Shown: piece after piece, positions 1 to 6,462 of the stretch
Numbering within the stretch: position 1 is the first letter of the stretch
Layout: each line of letters starts with the position of its first letter
Virus record (IMG/VR): IMGVR_UViG_3300006789_000025
Coordinates: 1 to 59,470 of that record
Strand: one strand, 5' to 3'
Source of the DNA: a virus
DNA length: 59,470 nucleotides
Notes under the pieces: generated by a model
Databases searched by the model: none
The model's input: the letters and a program-made list of their open reading frames with translations, nothing else
What the model was told of the DNA's origin: nothing
Program-made: the position numbers and the translations under genes

Positions 1-83
1 GGGTAGCGGTCAAACGTTCGCTTCGCCCACGATATACCTGCGGGGCATATCTTATTTCCTTTGGTGCGTCCTTTAGTAGCCAT
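1..83 (-). CDS. Small basic protein, N-terminal part (runs off left edge)
   Basis: The ATG at 83-81 overlaps by one base the stop of the gene at 83-313, as in a coupled minus-strand operon. The 27 visible residues begin MATKGRTKGNK and continue with a single Cys and a WAKRTFDRYP stretch. It resembles in size and charge the small Lys/Arg-rich proteins at 58.6-59.4 kb, which also begin with MATK or similar. The rest of the gene lies outside the window. Function unknown; a nucleic-acid or virion-associated role is only a guess from the charge. Confidence 0.6.
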   Translation of the reverse strand, partial: MATKGRTKGNKICPAGISWAKRTFDRY

Positions 84-313
84 TACAATGATTTTAAACC
101 TTGAAGCCCATTGATACCTCCTGACATGCCCCTCTTCTTTCTCTCAGCACGTTTCTTTTTTCTAGCTTCGGAATTAGCCTGTCGCTCGGCAGCCTTCTTC
201 GCCCTTCGATTTTGACGGACTTCTCTAGTACTCGTATCAATTTCTTTTAGCCTTCCCGCTAACGTATCTTTGAATGTAGTAGTCGAATCGACTTTTTTCT
301 TTTCTTCCGGCAT
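83..313 (-). CDS. Small Lys/Arg-rich hypothetical protein
   Basis: This 76-aa protein is highly basic from residue 30 on (runs of KKAAERQ, ARKKKRAERKKR) and ends in a Gly/Leu stretch. It has no membrane segment and no motif I recognise. Its start is supported by a TATATTTG box only 4 nt upstream of the ATG, which would give an almost leaderless mRNA. It is the first gene of a minus-strand unit that continues off the left edge and diverges from the winged-helix gene at 325. Function unknown. Confidence 0.65.
   Translation of the reverse strand: MPEEKKKVDSTTTFKDTLAGRLKEIDTSTREVRQNRRAKKAAERQANSEARKKKRAERKKRGMSGGINGLQGLKSL
265..272 (+). promoter_or_regulatory. Candidate -7 box (TATCTTTG) for the winged-helix gene
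   Basis: An exact match to the Bacteroidetes -7 element TAnnTTTG lies about 50 nt upstream of the plus-strand start at 325, inside the opposing gene. The bases about 20 nt upstream are TTTC rather than TTG, so the -33 element is weak. Identical -7 octamers occur in the early promoters at 4553 and 8199. Confidence 0.35.
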
Positions 314-317
314 ATGA

Positions 318-325
318 CAAATATA
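318..325 (-). promoter_or_regulatory. Candidate minus-strand -7 box, leaderless layout
   Basis: TATATTTG on the minus strand ends 4 nt before the ATG at 313, the same spacing as at 56983-56990 and, with one mismatch, at 4109-4116. No TTG is seen at the -33 position. With the usual distance from -7 box to start site, transcription would begin at or next to the start codon. Confidence 0.35.
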
Positions 326-756
326 TGAATGACTATTTAAAATATTGGAGAGTAATTAGATACTTCGTTAAATCTAAGTACGGACTCAACACAGCCGACT
401 TGGAAATGCTACTATTCTTATACTCAGAGTCTTACTTCAGTAAGGATAAATTTAAAGAGTTTGACAAACTATTGAGTTGGGATATAAATAGATTCGACAG
501 GCTTAAGCGAGACGATTGGGTTGTGGTATTTAGAAAACATTCCGGAAAACGAAAAGCCCTGTACTGTTTGTCGTACAAGGCTAAACGTATGATAGACTCT
601 GTCTATAAGAAGCTAAATGGAGAGGAGATACCTGTGGGGGCAGACACCAATCCTATGTATGCTCGCAATGTGTCTTATTCCGATAAGAGGTATAAGCAGA
701 TGATTGAGAACATGAACAAGGCTACTCGACAATCACAACATCGCTCTCGCGAATAA
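325..756 (+). CDS. Winged helix-turn-helix (MarR-like) DNA-binding protein
   Basis: This 143-aa protein has the helix-helix-recognition helix-wing pattern of MarR-type regulators. Helices at about residues 20-60 (LNTADLEMLLFLYSE, FKEFDKLLSWD) are followed by a recognition-helix and wing region (RLKRDDWVVVFRK, then KRKALYCLSYKAKRMID). No enzyme motif is present. It is the only plus-strand gene in the first 4.1 kb, divergent from the gene at 83-313 and overlapping the end of groES by 35 bases in convergent orientation. The position suggests a regulator acting between the two arms, but its target is unknown. The family call rests on fold-like pattern only. Confidence 0.6.
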   Translation: MNDYLKYWRVIRYFVKSKYGLNTADLEMLLFLYSESYFSKDKFKEFDKLLSWDINRFDRLKRDDWVVVFRKHSGKRKALYCLSYKAKRMIDSVYKKLNGEEIPVGADTNPMYARNVSYSDKRYKQMIENMNKATRQSQHRSRE

Positions 757-979
757 TTGTGTAGGGGGTACTCTTGACTAACAAGGAGTGACCTGCATGC
801 TTGTCAAAGTATATGGTATCTAATGACTTGATACCTGACACCTCAGTGCCTACTTCTTTCACAATACCCTTCTTATATCGAAAGTCTTTTGTGTCTTGAC
901 TTGAAAGGATTAGACCTGATTTGCTTTTCATCTCCTCATCTATGGGAGTGATAGCTATGTATTTTCCAATTGGTTTCAT
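722..979 (-). CDS. groES: Co-chaperonin GroES (Hsp10)
   Basis: The 85-aa sequence follows the GroES pattern throughout. It starts MKPIGKYIAITPIDEE (typical 'kPLgDRVlv'), has the mobile-loop segment KSKSGLILSS at residues 17-26, then a 'G.V..VG' beta strand (GIVKEVGTEV), and ends in the signature SLLVKSTPYTIIRESDVVIV. It is somewhat shorter than the bacterial 95-97 aa. GroES caps the GroEL ring and would assist folding of host or virion proteins in the cytoplasm. Its ATG overlaps the groEL stop (ATGA), so the order is groEL then groES, opposite to the usual bacterial operon, and translation is probably coupled. Confidence 0.9.
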   Translation of the reverse strand: MKPIGKYIAITPIDEEMKSKSGLILSSQDTKDFRYKKGIVKEVGTEVSGIKSLDTIYFDKHAGHSLLVKSTPYTIIRESDVVIVE

Positions 980-2613
980 TCTGCCTCATATGTTCGTGCC
1001 ATAGTAATAATGGCGTTAGTACTTAAGATGCTCACAGCAACAGACACAGCATTTTGTAATGCTACCCGCGTAACCTTTAGAGGGTCAATTACGCCCATGT
1101 CAATTAGGTCACCATACTTTGCGTTCTTTACGTCAAAGCCATACCCCTCTTGAGGTTTGATGTTCATCCCTGTCTCATATACCTCAGAGAAGACTCCACC
1201 TGCATTTACAATTATCTGACAAACAGGAGAATACAAAGCTTCGCTTAATATCATTGCCGCTAATATGTCATACGGCTTATCGTACTTATTGTTTTTTAAA
1301 TCATCCTGTATCTTCTGATGCTCGTTATACAGGGCTACTCCTCCACCCGGGAGGATTCCCTCCTCCAAGGCAGAACGCACCGCGCATACAGCGTCATCGA
1401 CACGGTCATATAACTCTTTCTGCTCAAGGTCGGTATTACCACCCACGCGAATAACGCCAATGCCTCCCGTCAGGGAGGCGATTCGAGAAAGGATGAAATC
1501 CTTGTCGTGCTTCTTTGTTGCCAACTTAGCGGCTTCTTTTAGCTCCGACACCCTTGCCTTAATGCTCTCAACATTTTTACCATCCTCCTTGAGGATAATG
1601 GTTTGGTCCTTGCCAACGATAACTTTCTTTGCAACCCCTAAGTCGTCAGGGGTAATAAGGCTGAGGTCATCACCCGTAGCTTCCGAGAAATAAGTAGCAC
1701 CTAAACTCAAGGCTATATCCTGCATAAGCTCGTGCTGCTTATATCCAAAGGATGGAGGCGGTATAGTACAAATCTTAACCTTCTGCTTCATCACATTGGC
1801 CGCCAATGTATTAGTCAGCTGCTGACTACAGGGAGCGATAATTAATAGCTTCCTGTTTTTGCTTGGGTCAACAATATGAGTAAGCACCTTCTCGATAGAG
1901 TGGATGTTGTCAATCTCTGCGTCAGACACTAGGACCGCGCAGTCATCATACACACACTCATCCTTCTTGTGGTTATTAATAAATAAAGGTGTGGCATACC
2001 CACGCTCTACCTTAATCCCCGTAGTAGTCTCAAAAGTAGTATCACTTGTTTGGCTCTTCTCTACAGTGACAACGCCTGTCTTACCAACTTTGTTATATAC
2101 ATCAGCTATAATCTTACCTACCGCCTCATCGTTATTGGCAGATATAGTAGCTACATCAAGCATCTTCTTTTTGGTAAGAGGACGTGACTTCTTCTTTAGT
2201 GAGTTTACCACCTCGGTGGTCATATTAACTAAGCTCCTAAGAACCTTGGTCTTGTTGGAAGATTTATCTTCCTCAAAAAATTTAGAGCCTGAAGACACCA
2301 ATGCCTCTGTAAGGACAATGGCCGTTGTTGTCCCATCACCTGCTGAGGTAGCAGTACGCTCAGCCGCCTCCTTCATCATACGGACAGCCAAGTTCTCAAC
2401 AGGGTCAACTAGGTCAACAGCCTTAGCCACAGTTACACCGTCCTTAGTTACCGTGATGCCGTGAGTGTGGGTGGGTGACTCAATTAGTACAGTATTACCG
2501 CTTGGGCCAAGAGTACTCTTGACAGCTGATGACAGCTTATTGATTCCTTGGATAAGGCGTGACCTTCCGTCATCACCAAATTTTAAGTCCTTAGGACTGT
2601 AACCTTCGTTCAT
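976..2613 (-). CDS. groEL: Chaperonin GroEL (Hsp60)
   Basis: This 545-aa protein has full family length and hallmark motifs: STLGPSGN at 33-40, TKDGVTVAKAV at 56-66, the ATP-binding GDGTTT at 92-97, and GGGVAL with the preceding VDDAV that carries the catalytic Asp equivalent to E. coli D398. The C-terminal equatorial segment GDLIDMGVIDPLKVTR is also conserved. The usual Gly-Gly-Met tail is missing; the protein ends ITMARTYEAE. It forms a two-ring ATP-driven folding chamber together with GroES. A TAGATTTG box lies 20 nt upstream of the start. The gene appears intact and functional, and is probably used to fold phage structural proteins. Confidence 0.96.
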   Translation of the reverse strand: MNEGYSPKDLKFGDDGRSRLIQGINKLSSAVKSTLGPSGNTVLIESPTHTHGITVTKDGVTVAKAVDLVDPVENLAVRMMKEAAERTATSAGDGTTTAIVLTEALVSSGSKFFEEDKSSNKTKVLRSLVNMTTEVVNSLKKKSRPLTKKKMLDVATISANNDEAVGKIIADVYNKVGKTGVVTVEKSQTSDTTFETTTGIKVERGYATPLFINNHKKDECVYDDCAVLVSDAEIDNIHSIEKVLTHIVDPSKNRKLLIIAPCSQQLTNTLAANVMKQKVKICTIPPPSFGYKQHELMQDIALSLGATYFSEATGDDLSLITPDDLGVAKKVIVGKDQTIILKEDGKNVESIKARVSELKEAAKLATKKHDKDFILSRIASLTGGIGVIRVGGNTDLEQKELYDRVDDAVCAVRSALEEGILPGGGVALYNEHQKIQDDLKNNKYDKPYDILAAMILSEALYSPVCQIIVNAGGVFSEVYETGMNIKPQEGYGFDVKNAKYGDLIDMGVIDPLKVTRVALQNAVSVAVSILSTNAIITMARTYEAE

Positions 2614-2633
2614 TAGATTGAATTTAATTTAAG

Positions 2634-2641
2634 CAAATCTA
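2634..2641 (-). promoter_or_regulatory. Candidate -7 box for groEL-groES
   Basis: TAGATTTG on the minus strand matches TAnnTTTG and lies 20 nt upstream of the groEL ATG, in the short gap after the metalloprotease gene. No TTG is found about 20 nt further upstream. The leader that follows is AT-rich (TTAAATTCAATCT), like other late-arm leaders. Confidence 0.35.
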
Positions 2642-2645
2642 CACA

Positions 2646-3692
2646 TTATTGCCATGAAGAGTGTCCTTCACAAATTGTGCCATAGCGTGATAGGAAAAAA
2701 TTTAAGTCATATATGTCTACTGTACCGCTATAGTTGAAGTCTCCTTCCGGACAATCAGTCTGACCCCAACAACCAAGGACTGACAATAAGTCTGTAAGGC
2801 CAACCACATAGTCACCGTTCACATCGCAGAAACAAATAGGAAGCCCACCAAATAAACCACCTCGGTTATAAGAAAGCATGTTGTGCATGCGCTCTATCTG
2901 ACCGGGGGTGAAGTGATGTCGGCATGAGTCAGGGTAGTAGTCCATATGATTGTCAGCCGTATAGTTATACAAAGCTTCCGGACACATAGGTGGGTCGCAG
3001 CTCCACTGTACTTTAGTGGGAGGGGTGTCGCAGACAAAGTCACCATACGCATGACATGGTATACCATTGCTGTCACCGCAGTTGCCTACCGATTGGAACA
3101 CATGGTGTAACCCGCAGTAGTGACCCATCTCATGAGTCAATACCTTGTTCTCATTATTGCGCGGGTGAGTACTCCCTAATCCGAATATGTCAGACCGTAG
3201 CCATATACCGTCTCGACTATTGTTCTCCGATACAGTAACATAAGACCAACCCAATATGCTGCTGCACATCTTTGGTATCACATAGATATTACAATAGTGG
3301 TCAGGGTCGTAGTCGGGGACGTATTGGTCTACAGCTAGTATAGCATTTTGAGTGCCATAAGTAGGGAAGCACCAACTACCCCCTGACTCGTAAGAAGGGT
3401 ACCAAGCGTACTCCTCTAAATCTTGATAACCGATATACTCAAGGCTAACCGATATCATAGCCTCAGACATATCATCGTTCAAGTCCGCAATAGCCTGCTC
3501 AACATACTCCTCACTGAACCAACCACCCAAGCTGTCAGAGTAACATATGTGAACTACCACAGGTATCTCTTTCCATTCAGGTTCAGAAAAGAAAACAGGG
3601 AAGTCATAAACTATAGAGTCGTATGCAGTGCCGCAAAACTCTTGGGATAAAACAAAGGAGGGAAAGAGAAGAAGGAATAGAAGTAATCGCAT
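2646..3692 (-). CDS. Secreted pappalysin-type (M43) metalloprotease with dockerin-like tail
   Basis: This 348-aa protein begins with a signal peptide (MRLLLFLLLFPSFVLSQ). The zinc-binding motif HEMGHYCGLHH is at residues 187-197. The Met-turn HMDYYPDSC, followed by FTPGQIERM, matches the pappalysin/ulilysin family (M43), which cleaves extracellular proteins. Residues about 288-335 hold two calcium-loop repeats (DVNGDYVVGLTDLL and DFNYSGTVDIYDLN), the layout of a type I dockerin. Many Cys pairs suggest disulphides and export. It lies just upstream of groEL on the same strand, with 32 bases between them. A secreted protease on a phage suggests modification of the host surface or exported proteins; the target is unknown. 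Acquisition from a bacterium is likely but untested. Confidence 0.85.
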   Translation of the reverse strand: MRLLLFLLLFPSFVLSQEFCGTAYDSIVYDFPVFFSEPEWKEIPVVVHICYSDSLGGWFSEEYVEQAIADLNDDMSEAMISVSLEYIGYQDLEEYAWYPSYESGGSWCFPTYGTQNAILAVDQYVPDYDPDHYCNIYVIPKMCSSILGWSYVTVSENNSRDGIWLRSDIFGLGSTHPRNNENKVLTHEMGHYCGLHHVFQSVGNCGDSNGIPCHAYGDFVCDTPPTKVQWSCDPPMCPEALYNYTADNHMDYYPDSCRHHFTPGQIERMHNMLSYNRGGLFGGLPICFCDVNGDYVVGLTDLLSVLGCWGQTDCPEGDFNYSGTVDIYDLNFFLSRYGTICEGHSSWQ

Positions 3693-3876
3693 TGCGCTAA
3701 ATTACAAAATGGTAAAAAGTTCTTGCCCTATAGGGAGAGAGAGAAACTATATATGTATTTTTTTTTCTCCATACATGAGGATATAAATTAACATTATTGA
3801 CACTTTAGTTGATTATCAATAAGTTACGTTAATAGTGTTTAACATGGCCGTGTTAAAAATCGACACTAAACGAAAA

Positions 3877-3898
3877 GAGAGAGGCATCACCCTCTCTC
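3877..3898 (-). terminator. Rho-independent terminator
   Basis: GAGAGAGG (3877-3884) pairs perfectly with CCTCTCTC (3891-3898) around a 6-nt loop. On the minus strand the stem is followed by TTTT. It sits 27 bases downstream of the small gene at 3925-4104 and before the metalloprotease gene. The rest of 3693-3924 is non-coding; it carries the palindrome CCCTATAGGG (3726-3735) and a CT-rich run in the protease leader. Confidence 0.6.
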
Positions 3899-3924
3899 CT
3901 ATCATCAATCACATTTAATGTCTC

Positions 3925-4104
3925 TCAAATTAAACGCAAACCTTTTCGCATCTCAGCACGTTCAATGCCGTCCGCAATGCAATCTATTTTATACTGCTTC
4001 TTCATCATCTGACGATACATAGAAGCCTCTTGAATTCCTGTCATTTGATTAGGTCGGTTGTTTACCAATCGGCCATTCTTTATGGTGAGTCCTTCTGTTT
4101 TCAT
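3925..4104 (-). CDS. Small basic hypothetical protein
   Basis: This is a 59-aa protein starting MKTEGLTIKNGRL. A longer in-frame start at 4143 exists, but it would place the -7-like box TATCTTAG inside the coding region, so the ATG at 4104 is preferred. The C-terminal half is predicted helical and basic (YRQMMKKQYKIDCIADGIERAEMRKG). A good terminator follows the stop, which supports a real single-gene transcript. It is the first gene of the minus-strand arm next to the divergent control region, a typical place for an early regulator, but no known DNA-binding motif is seen. Confidence 0.5.
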   Translation of the reverse strand: MKTEGLTIKNGRLVNNRPNQMTGIQEASMYRQMMKKQYKIDCIADGIERAEMRKGLRLI

Positions 4105-4108
4105 AATG

Positions 4109-4116
4109 CTAAGATA
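4109..4116 (-). promoter_or_regulatory. Candidate -7 box (TATCTTAG), leaderless layout
   Basis: The minus-strand TATCTTAG is one base from TAnnTTTG and ends 4 nt before the ATG at 4104, the same spacing as two other minus-strand genes (313 and 56978). No -33 TTG is evident. Confidence 0.3.
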
Positions 4117-4530
4117 TAAAAAAAGGTGAGACATCTGTACCATTTATGCTCCCTGCCGTTCTACGCGCGTCCGTCCCAATCCCGACCCCATTTTTTTTTC
4201 GAGGGGGGGTTGATGTTTTCAATACTGCCATCCCAAATTTTTGACGTTTTGCTGTGGCTGTGGGCTGTCGCTCTGTATCGCCCACTCACGTAGGGCTACA
4301 GGCTGTCGGTCATTTCCCGGTGGGGGTTCAAACCCCCACAAGGACAGGCTATCCTTCCCCTTCCCCTTGCTTCTCATTAAAAGAGAAGAGGGATGCACAG
4401 ACATCCCTTAGCCATTGACCGAAAAAAAATCTCACTGACAAAGTTTGGGGAAAGCCTTGCTGTCACTGCGCTGTAGAGCGAGTGCTCCGATTGATTCAAC
4501 TGCCGATAGAAAATAAATGCACATCACTTG
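4117..4530. other. Non-coding, hairpin-rich divergent control region
   Basis: About 400 bases without a credible gene separate the minus-strand and plus-strand arms. Visible structures are: the G-rich repeat hairpin at 4320-4339; GGGATG/CATCCC at 4390-4407; and a stem at 4464-4484 with CACT-CGCT pairing AGCG-AGTG around a GTAG loop and one bulged G. There are also homopolymer runs (T9 near 4190, G7 near 4203, A8 near 4422). A 61-codon minus-strand frame at 4219-4404 covers these hairpins and is not believable as protein. The position between diverging arms fits an origin or a control region; neither is shown. Confidence 0.5.
4320..4339. repeat. Dispersed G-rich hairpin repeat, copy 1
   Basis: GTGGGGGTTCAAACCCCCAC is a perfect 7-bp stem with loop TTCAAA. 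It is one of about twelve related copies in the window, nearly all between genes. Confidence 0.85.
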
Positions 4531-4560
4531 TTGAATTAGACAATGAATGTACTATCTTTG
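4531..4560 (+). promoter_or_regulatory. Early promoter P1 (Bacteroidetes type)
   Basis: TTG at 4531 and TATCTTTG at 4553-4560 are 19 nt apart, matching the Bacteroidetes -33/-7 consensus. The spacer contains GAATTAGACA, which also occurs in P2 and P3, so these are copies of one promoter. The predicted start near 4567 leaves a leader of about 37 nt ending TCTCTCTC before the ATG at 4604. Confidence 0.8.
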
Positions 4561-4603
4561 CAAAGCGAAGAGACAAACCCCCTTCGCAATTAATCTCTCT
4601 CTC

Positions 4604-5272
4604 ATGTTTAATAACTTAAACGAACTCGAAGTATCATACTTCACATCCTTCAATGCAAACGGCACTACGCTTGCAAAGTTCTACACTGCTCAGAAGAGCA
4701 TCAAGAAATCAGGGAACACCCTATTCGAGAAGCGCATCAAGCTATGGCATCAGGTTGACGAGCTGTGGTCAGCTTTCAACTCCGACGAAGAGAAGGCACG
4801 ACGAGCGGAAGCAGGCATCACGATGAACTCAACTGACTTCTCCAAGAAGGTGCTTGGCTACAAGGACAGGAGCATGAAGAACGACATGCTTCGTGCTGTA
4901 GACAAGATGCGCAACAACAGCGAACTGATGACAGCCTACAAGCGCGAGATGACTCGTCTCGGCAAGGGGCGTTCGCTTGCTACCTTCAATAAGTTTGCCA
5001 ATGCAGTGGAAGCGCAGGTCTCCAAGGGTGCTACGACTGACGAAGCTGCTGAAGCTACTGCTGATGCTCAAGCTACTGCTGATGCTGTATCGTACGTTGC
5101 TCAACTGCAGTTCTTAGGATTGCAGAGCGGACGTGTAGCTCTCAAGGAGGACGGCTCATTCGATTTCACTTCGGTGAACCTACAGCAGGCACTCGAAGGT
5201 GCGAAGAGTTTCTACGAGCTACTTGCGGCAGAAGCAGTGCGACGGGTCAACGAGCAAGCTCCTGCAATCTAA
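4604..5272 (+). CDS. Hypothetical early protein
   Basis: This 222-aa protein is the first gene of the plus-strand arm. The start at 4604 is chosen because it follows the TAATCTCTCTCTC leader shared by other early genes; a longer in-frame start at 4547 lies within promoter P1. The sequence is mostly helical and charged, with an Ala/Thr-rich stretch (DEAAEATADAQATADAVSY) at about residues 145-163. No catalytic motif or known domain is recognised. Being first and driven by a strong promoter suggests an abundant early protein. It is followed at once by a repeat hairpin and the type I hammerhead ribozyme. Confidence 0.75.
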   Translation: MFNNLNELEVSYFTSFNANGTTLAKFYTAQKSIKKSGNTLFEKRIKLWHQVDELWSAFNSDEEKARRAEAGITMNSTDFSKKVLGYKDRSMKNDMLRAVDKMRNNSELMTAYKREMTRLGKGRSLATFNKFANAVEAQVSKGATTDEAAEATADAQATADAVSYVAQLQFLGLQSGRVALKEDGSFDFTSVNLQQALEGAKSFYELLAAEAVRRVNEQAPAI

Positions 5273-5292
5273 GTGGGGGTTCAAACCCTCAC
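5273..5292. repeat. Dispersed G-rich hairpin repeat, copy 2
   Basis: GTGGGGGTTCAAACCCTCAC starts at the base after the stop codon of the 4604-5272 gene and ends 3 nt before the type I hammerhead. One G-U wobble replaces a G-C pair. Confidence 0.8.
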
Positions 5293-5295
5293 TCA

Positions 5296-5345
5296 GTTAC
5301 ACTGATGAGACCTGAATGGTCGAAACGTCGCGAGACGTCTGTAAC
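5296..5345 (+). ncRNA. Hammerhead ribozyme, type I
   Basis: All conserved hammerhead elements are present in order. Stem I is GTTACA (5296-5301) pairing TGTAAC (5340-5345), 6/6. CTGATGA (5302-5308) follows. Stem II is GACC/GGTC (5309-5312, 5318-5321) with loop TGAAT. GAA is at 5322-5324. Stem III is ACGTC/GACGT (5325-5329, 5334-5338) closed by a GCGA tetraloop. The cleavage triplet is GTC, so the predicted cut is between C5339 and T5340. Stem I is the open stem, hence type I. It lies on the coding strand, and cleavage leaves a 23-nt leader before the amidoligase ATG at 5363. Confidence 0.93.
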
Positions 5346-5362
5346 AATCTAATCTCTCTCTC

Positions 5363-6340
5363 ATGATTAACTACACAACAGATTCAAACAGCTACCGAGG
5401 AACCCTCATGGGTTACCATGGCTCTCCTGCTCCGCAGGACTTCCGCTCGGGAGCATCCGTCTCGGATATCGCAGGCTTGCGTCCTGTAGACCGAGCATCC
5501 CTCAAGCAGGTAAGCCTGATGGAGATTGGTGCTAAGTACGGCATCGGCTTCGAGGTTGAGAAGACATCCTTCGCTCGCAATGCGATGAAGGCACTTCCAT
5601 TGTTCGCAGGTTACGAGCGTGACTCGTCTTGTGGATACGAAGCAGTGACCAACATCCTGCCTTTGCTCCCTGCATCGGAATGGCGCAACAAGGTGTACGC
5701 CATGTTCCATCAGGCGGAGCGCATCTTGGATGACGAATGGTCACCATCCAACGAACGCTGTGGTGGTCACATCACCCTGTCCTGTGACGGCATCGGTGGT
5801 GAGCTATTGATGGAGCACATCCGTCCTTACTGCGGCATCCTGCTCTCGCTGTATCGCAGACGATTGAAGAACAGCTACTGCGCACGCAATCCAAACCTGC
5901 GCGTATCTCATGAGGTGGAGAGTGCCTTTCGCGGAATCGCTTCCAAGTACAATGTTGCCAAGGTGATGGGGCATGGCATTGAGTTTCGTCTTCCATCACG
6001 AGTGCGCTCGGTGAACGACATGAAGCGCAGGTACGAGCTGATGTACGTCTTGGTTGACTGCGCTCGCCAATCGTTCGAAGGCAATCCTCCGACATGGGCG
6101 AAGGCGATGTCACGCATCAAGCCAATCGTCAGCCTGATGTACGGAAACGAAGCGAAGGAGCAGAAGATTCTATCTCTCGCCAAGGACATGCAGAAGTTCA
6201 TCAACACCGGCAAGATGGAATTCTCAGTGCTCCCGTTCATTGACCCGTATGCTGAATCAGCAGAATCCTTCAGGACGCGACGATGCAACCGACAGCTTGC
6301 GCAGGGTGAGCGAGCTTACTACAGGGATTTGAGATGGTGA
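5363..6340 (+). CDS. Amidoligase-like (carboxylate-amine ligase) protein
   Basis: This 325-aa protein carries the motif series of the glutamine-synthetase-like amidoligase superfamily: GFEVEK at 62-67 (the GxExE metal/ATP strand), RDSSCGYEAVTNILP at 86-100, CGGHITLS at 133-140, and a C-terminal HGIEFRLPSRV strand near 205. Members join a carboxyl group to an amine using ATP and are predicted to modify proteins or build peptide conjugates. The substrate is unknown. The start follows the AATCTCTCTCTC leader. The gene is flanked by a type I hammerhead 5' and a type III hammerhead 3', each next to a repeat hairpin. The downstream amidotransferase-cyclotransferase fusion (8238-9269) is a plausible partner. 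The assignment is by motif only. Confidence 0.75.
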   Translation: MINYTTDSNSYRGTLMGYHGSPAPQDFRSGASVSDIAGLRPVDRASLKQVSLMEIGAKYGIGFEVEKTSFARNAMKALPLFAGYERDSSCGYEAVTNILPLLPASEWRNKVYAMFHQAERILDDEWSPSNERCGGHITLSCDGIGGELLMEHIRPYCGILLSLYRRRLKNSYCARNPNLRVSHEVESAFRGIASKYNVAKVMGHGIEFRLPSRVRSVNDMKRRYELMYVLVDCARQSFEGNPPTWAKAMSRIKPIVSLMYGNEAKEQKILSLAKDMQKFINTGKMEFSVLPFIDPYAESAESFRTRRCNRQLAQGERAYYRDLRW

Positions 6341-6347
6341 GACCTTT

Positions 6348-6371
6348 GGGTGGGGGTTCAAACCCTCACCC
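6348..6371. repeat. Dispersed G-rich hairpin repeat, copy 3
   Basis: The core GTGGGGGTTCAAACCCTCAC (6350-6369) is extended by GG/CC on each side to a 9-bp stem with one wobble. It abuts the type III hammerhead. After ribozyme cleavage it would stand 6 nt from the new 3' end of the amidoligase RNA. Confidence 0.8.
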
Positions 6372-6422
6372 GCTGTCGGGCGATGTGCATCGCTCCTGAT
6401 GAGTCCGAAAGGACGAAACAGC
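6372..6422 (+). ncRNA. Hammerhead ribozyme, type III
   Basis: Stem III is GCTGT (6372-6376) with ACAGC (6418-6422). The cleavage triplet GTC predicts a cut between C6377 and G6378. Stem I is GGGCGATG (6378-6385) with CATCGCTC (6388-6395), containing one G-U. CTGATGA is at 6396-6402. Stem II is GTCC/GGAC (6403-6406, 6411-6414) with a GAAA tetraloop, and GAA is at 6415-6417. Every core base matches consensus. The open stem is III. It lies in the 3' region of the amidoligase gene, upstream of promoter P2. Confidence 0.95.
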
Positions 6423-6462
6423 AGTTCACAATATATTGTTAATAACTTTTAACACTTATCAT

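Noticed and set aside
3728-3738. CTATAGGGAGA, identical to the end of the T7 promoter
   Set aside because: The upstream specificity region does not match (TTCTTGCCC), no phage RNA polymerase gene is present, and it faces away from the adjacent gene. Likely chance.
4219-4404. 61-codon minus-strand frame between the two arms
   Set aside because: It crosses several hairpins including repeat copy 1, has an odd composition (GKGKGKDSL, PQPQQ), and lacks a leader or coupled neighbour.
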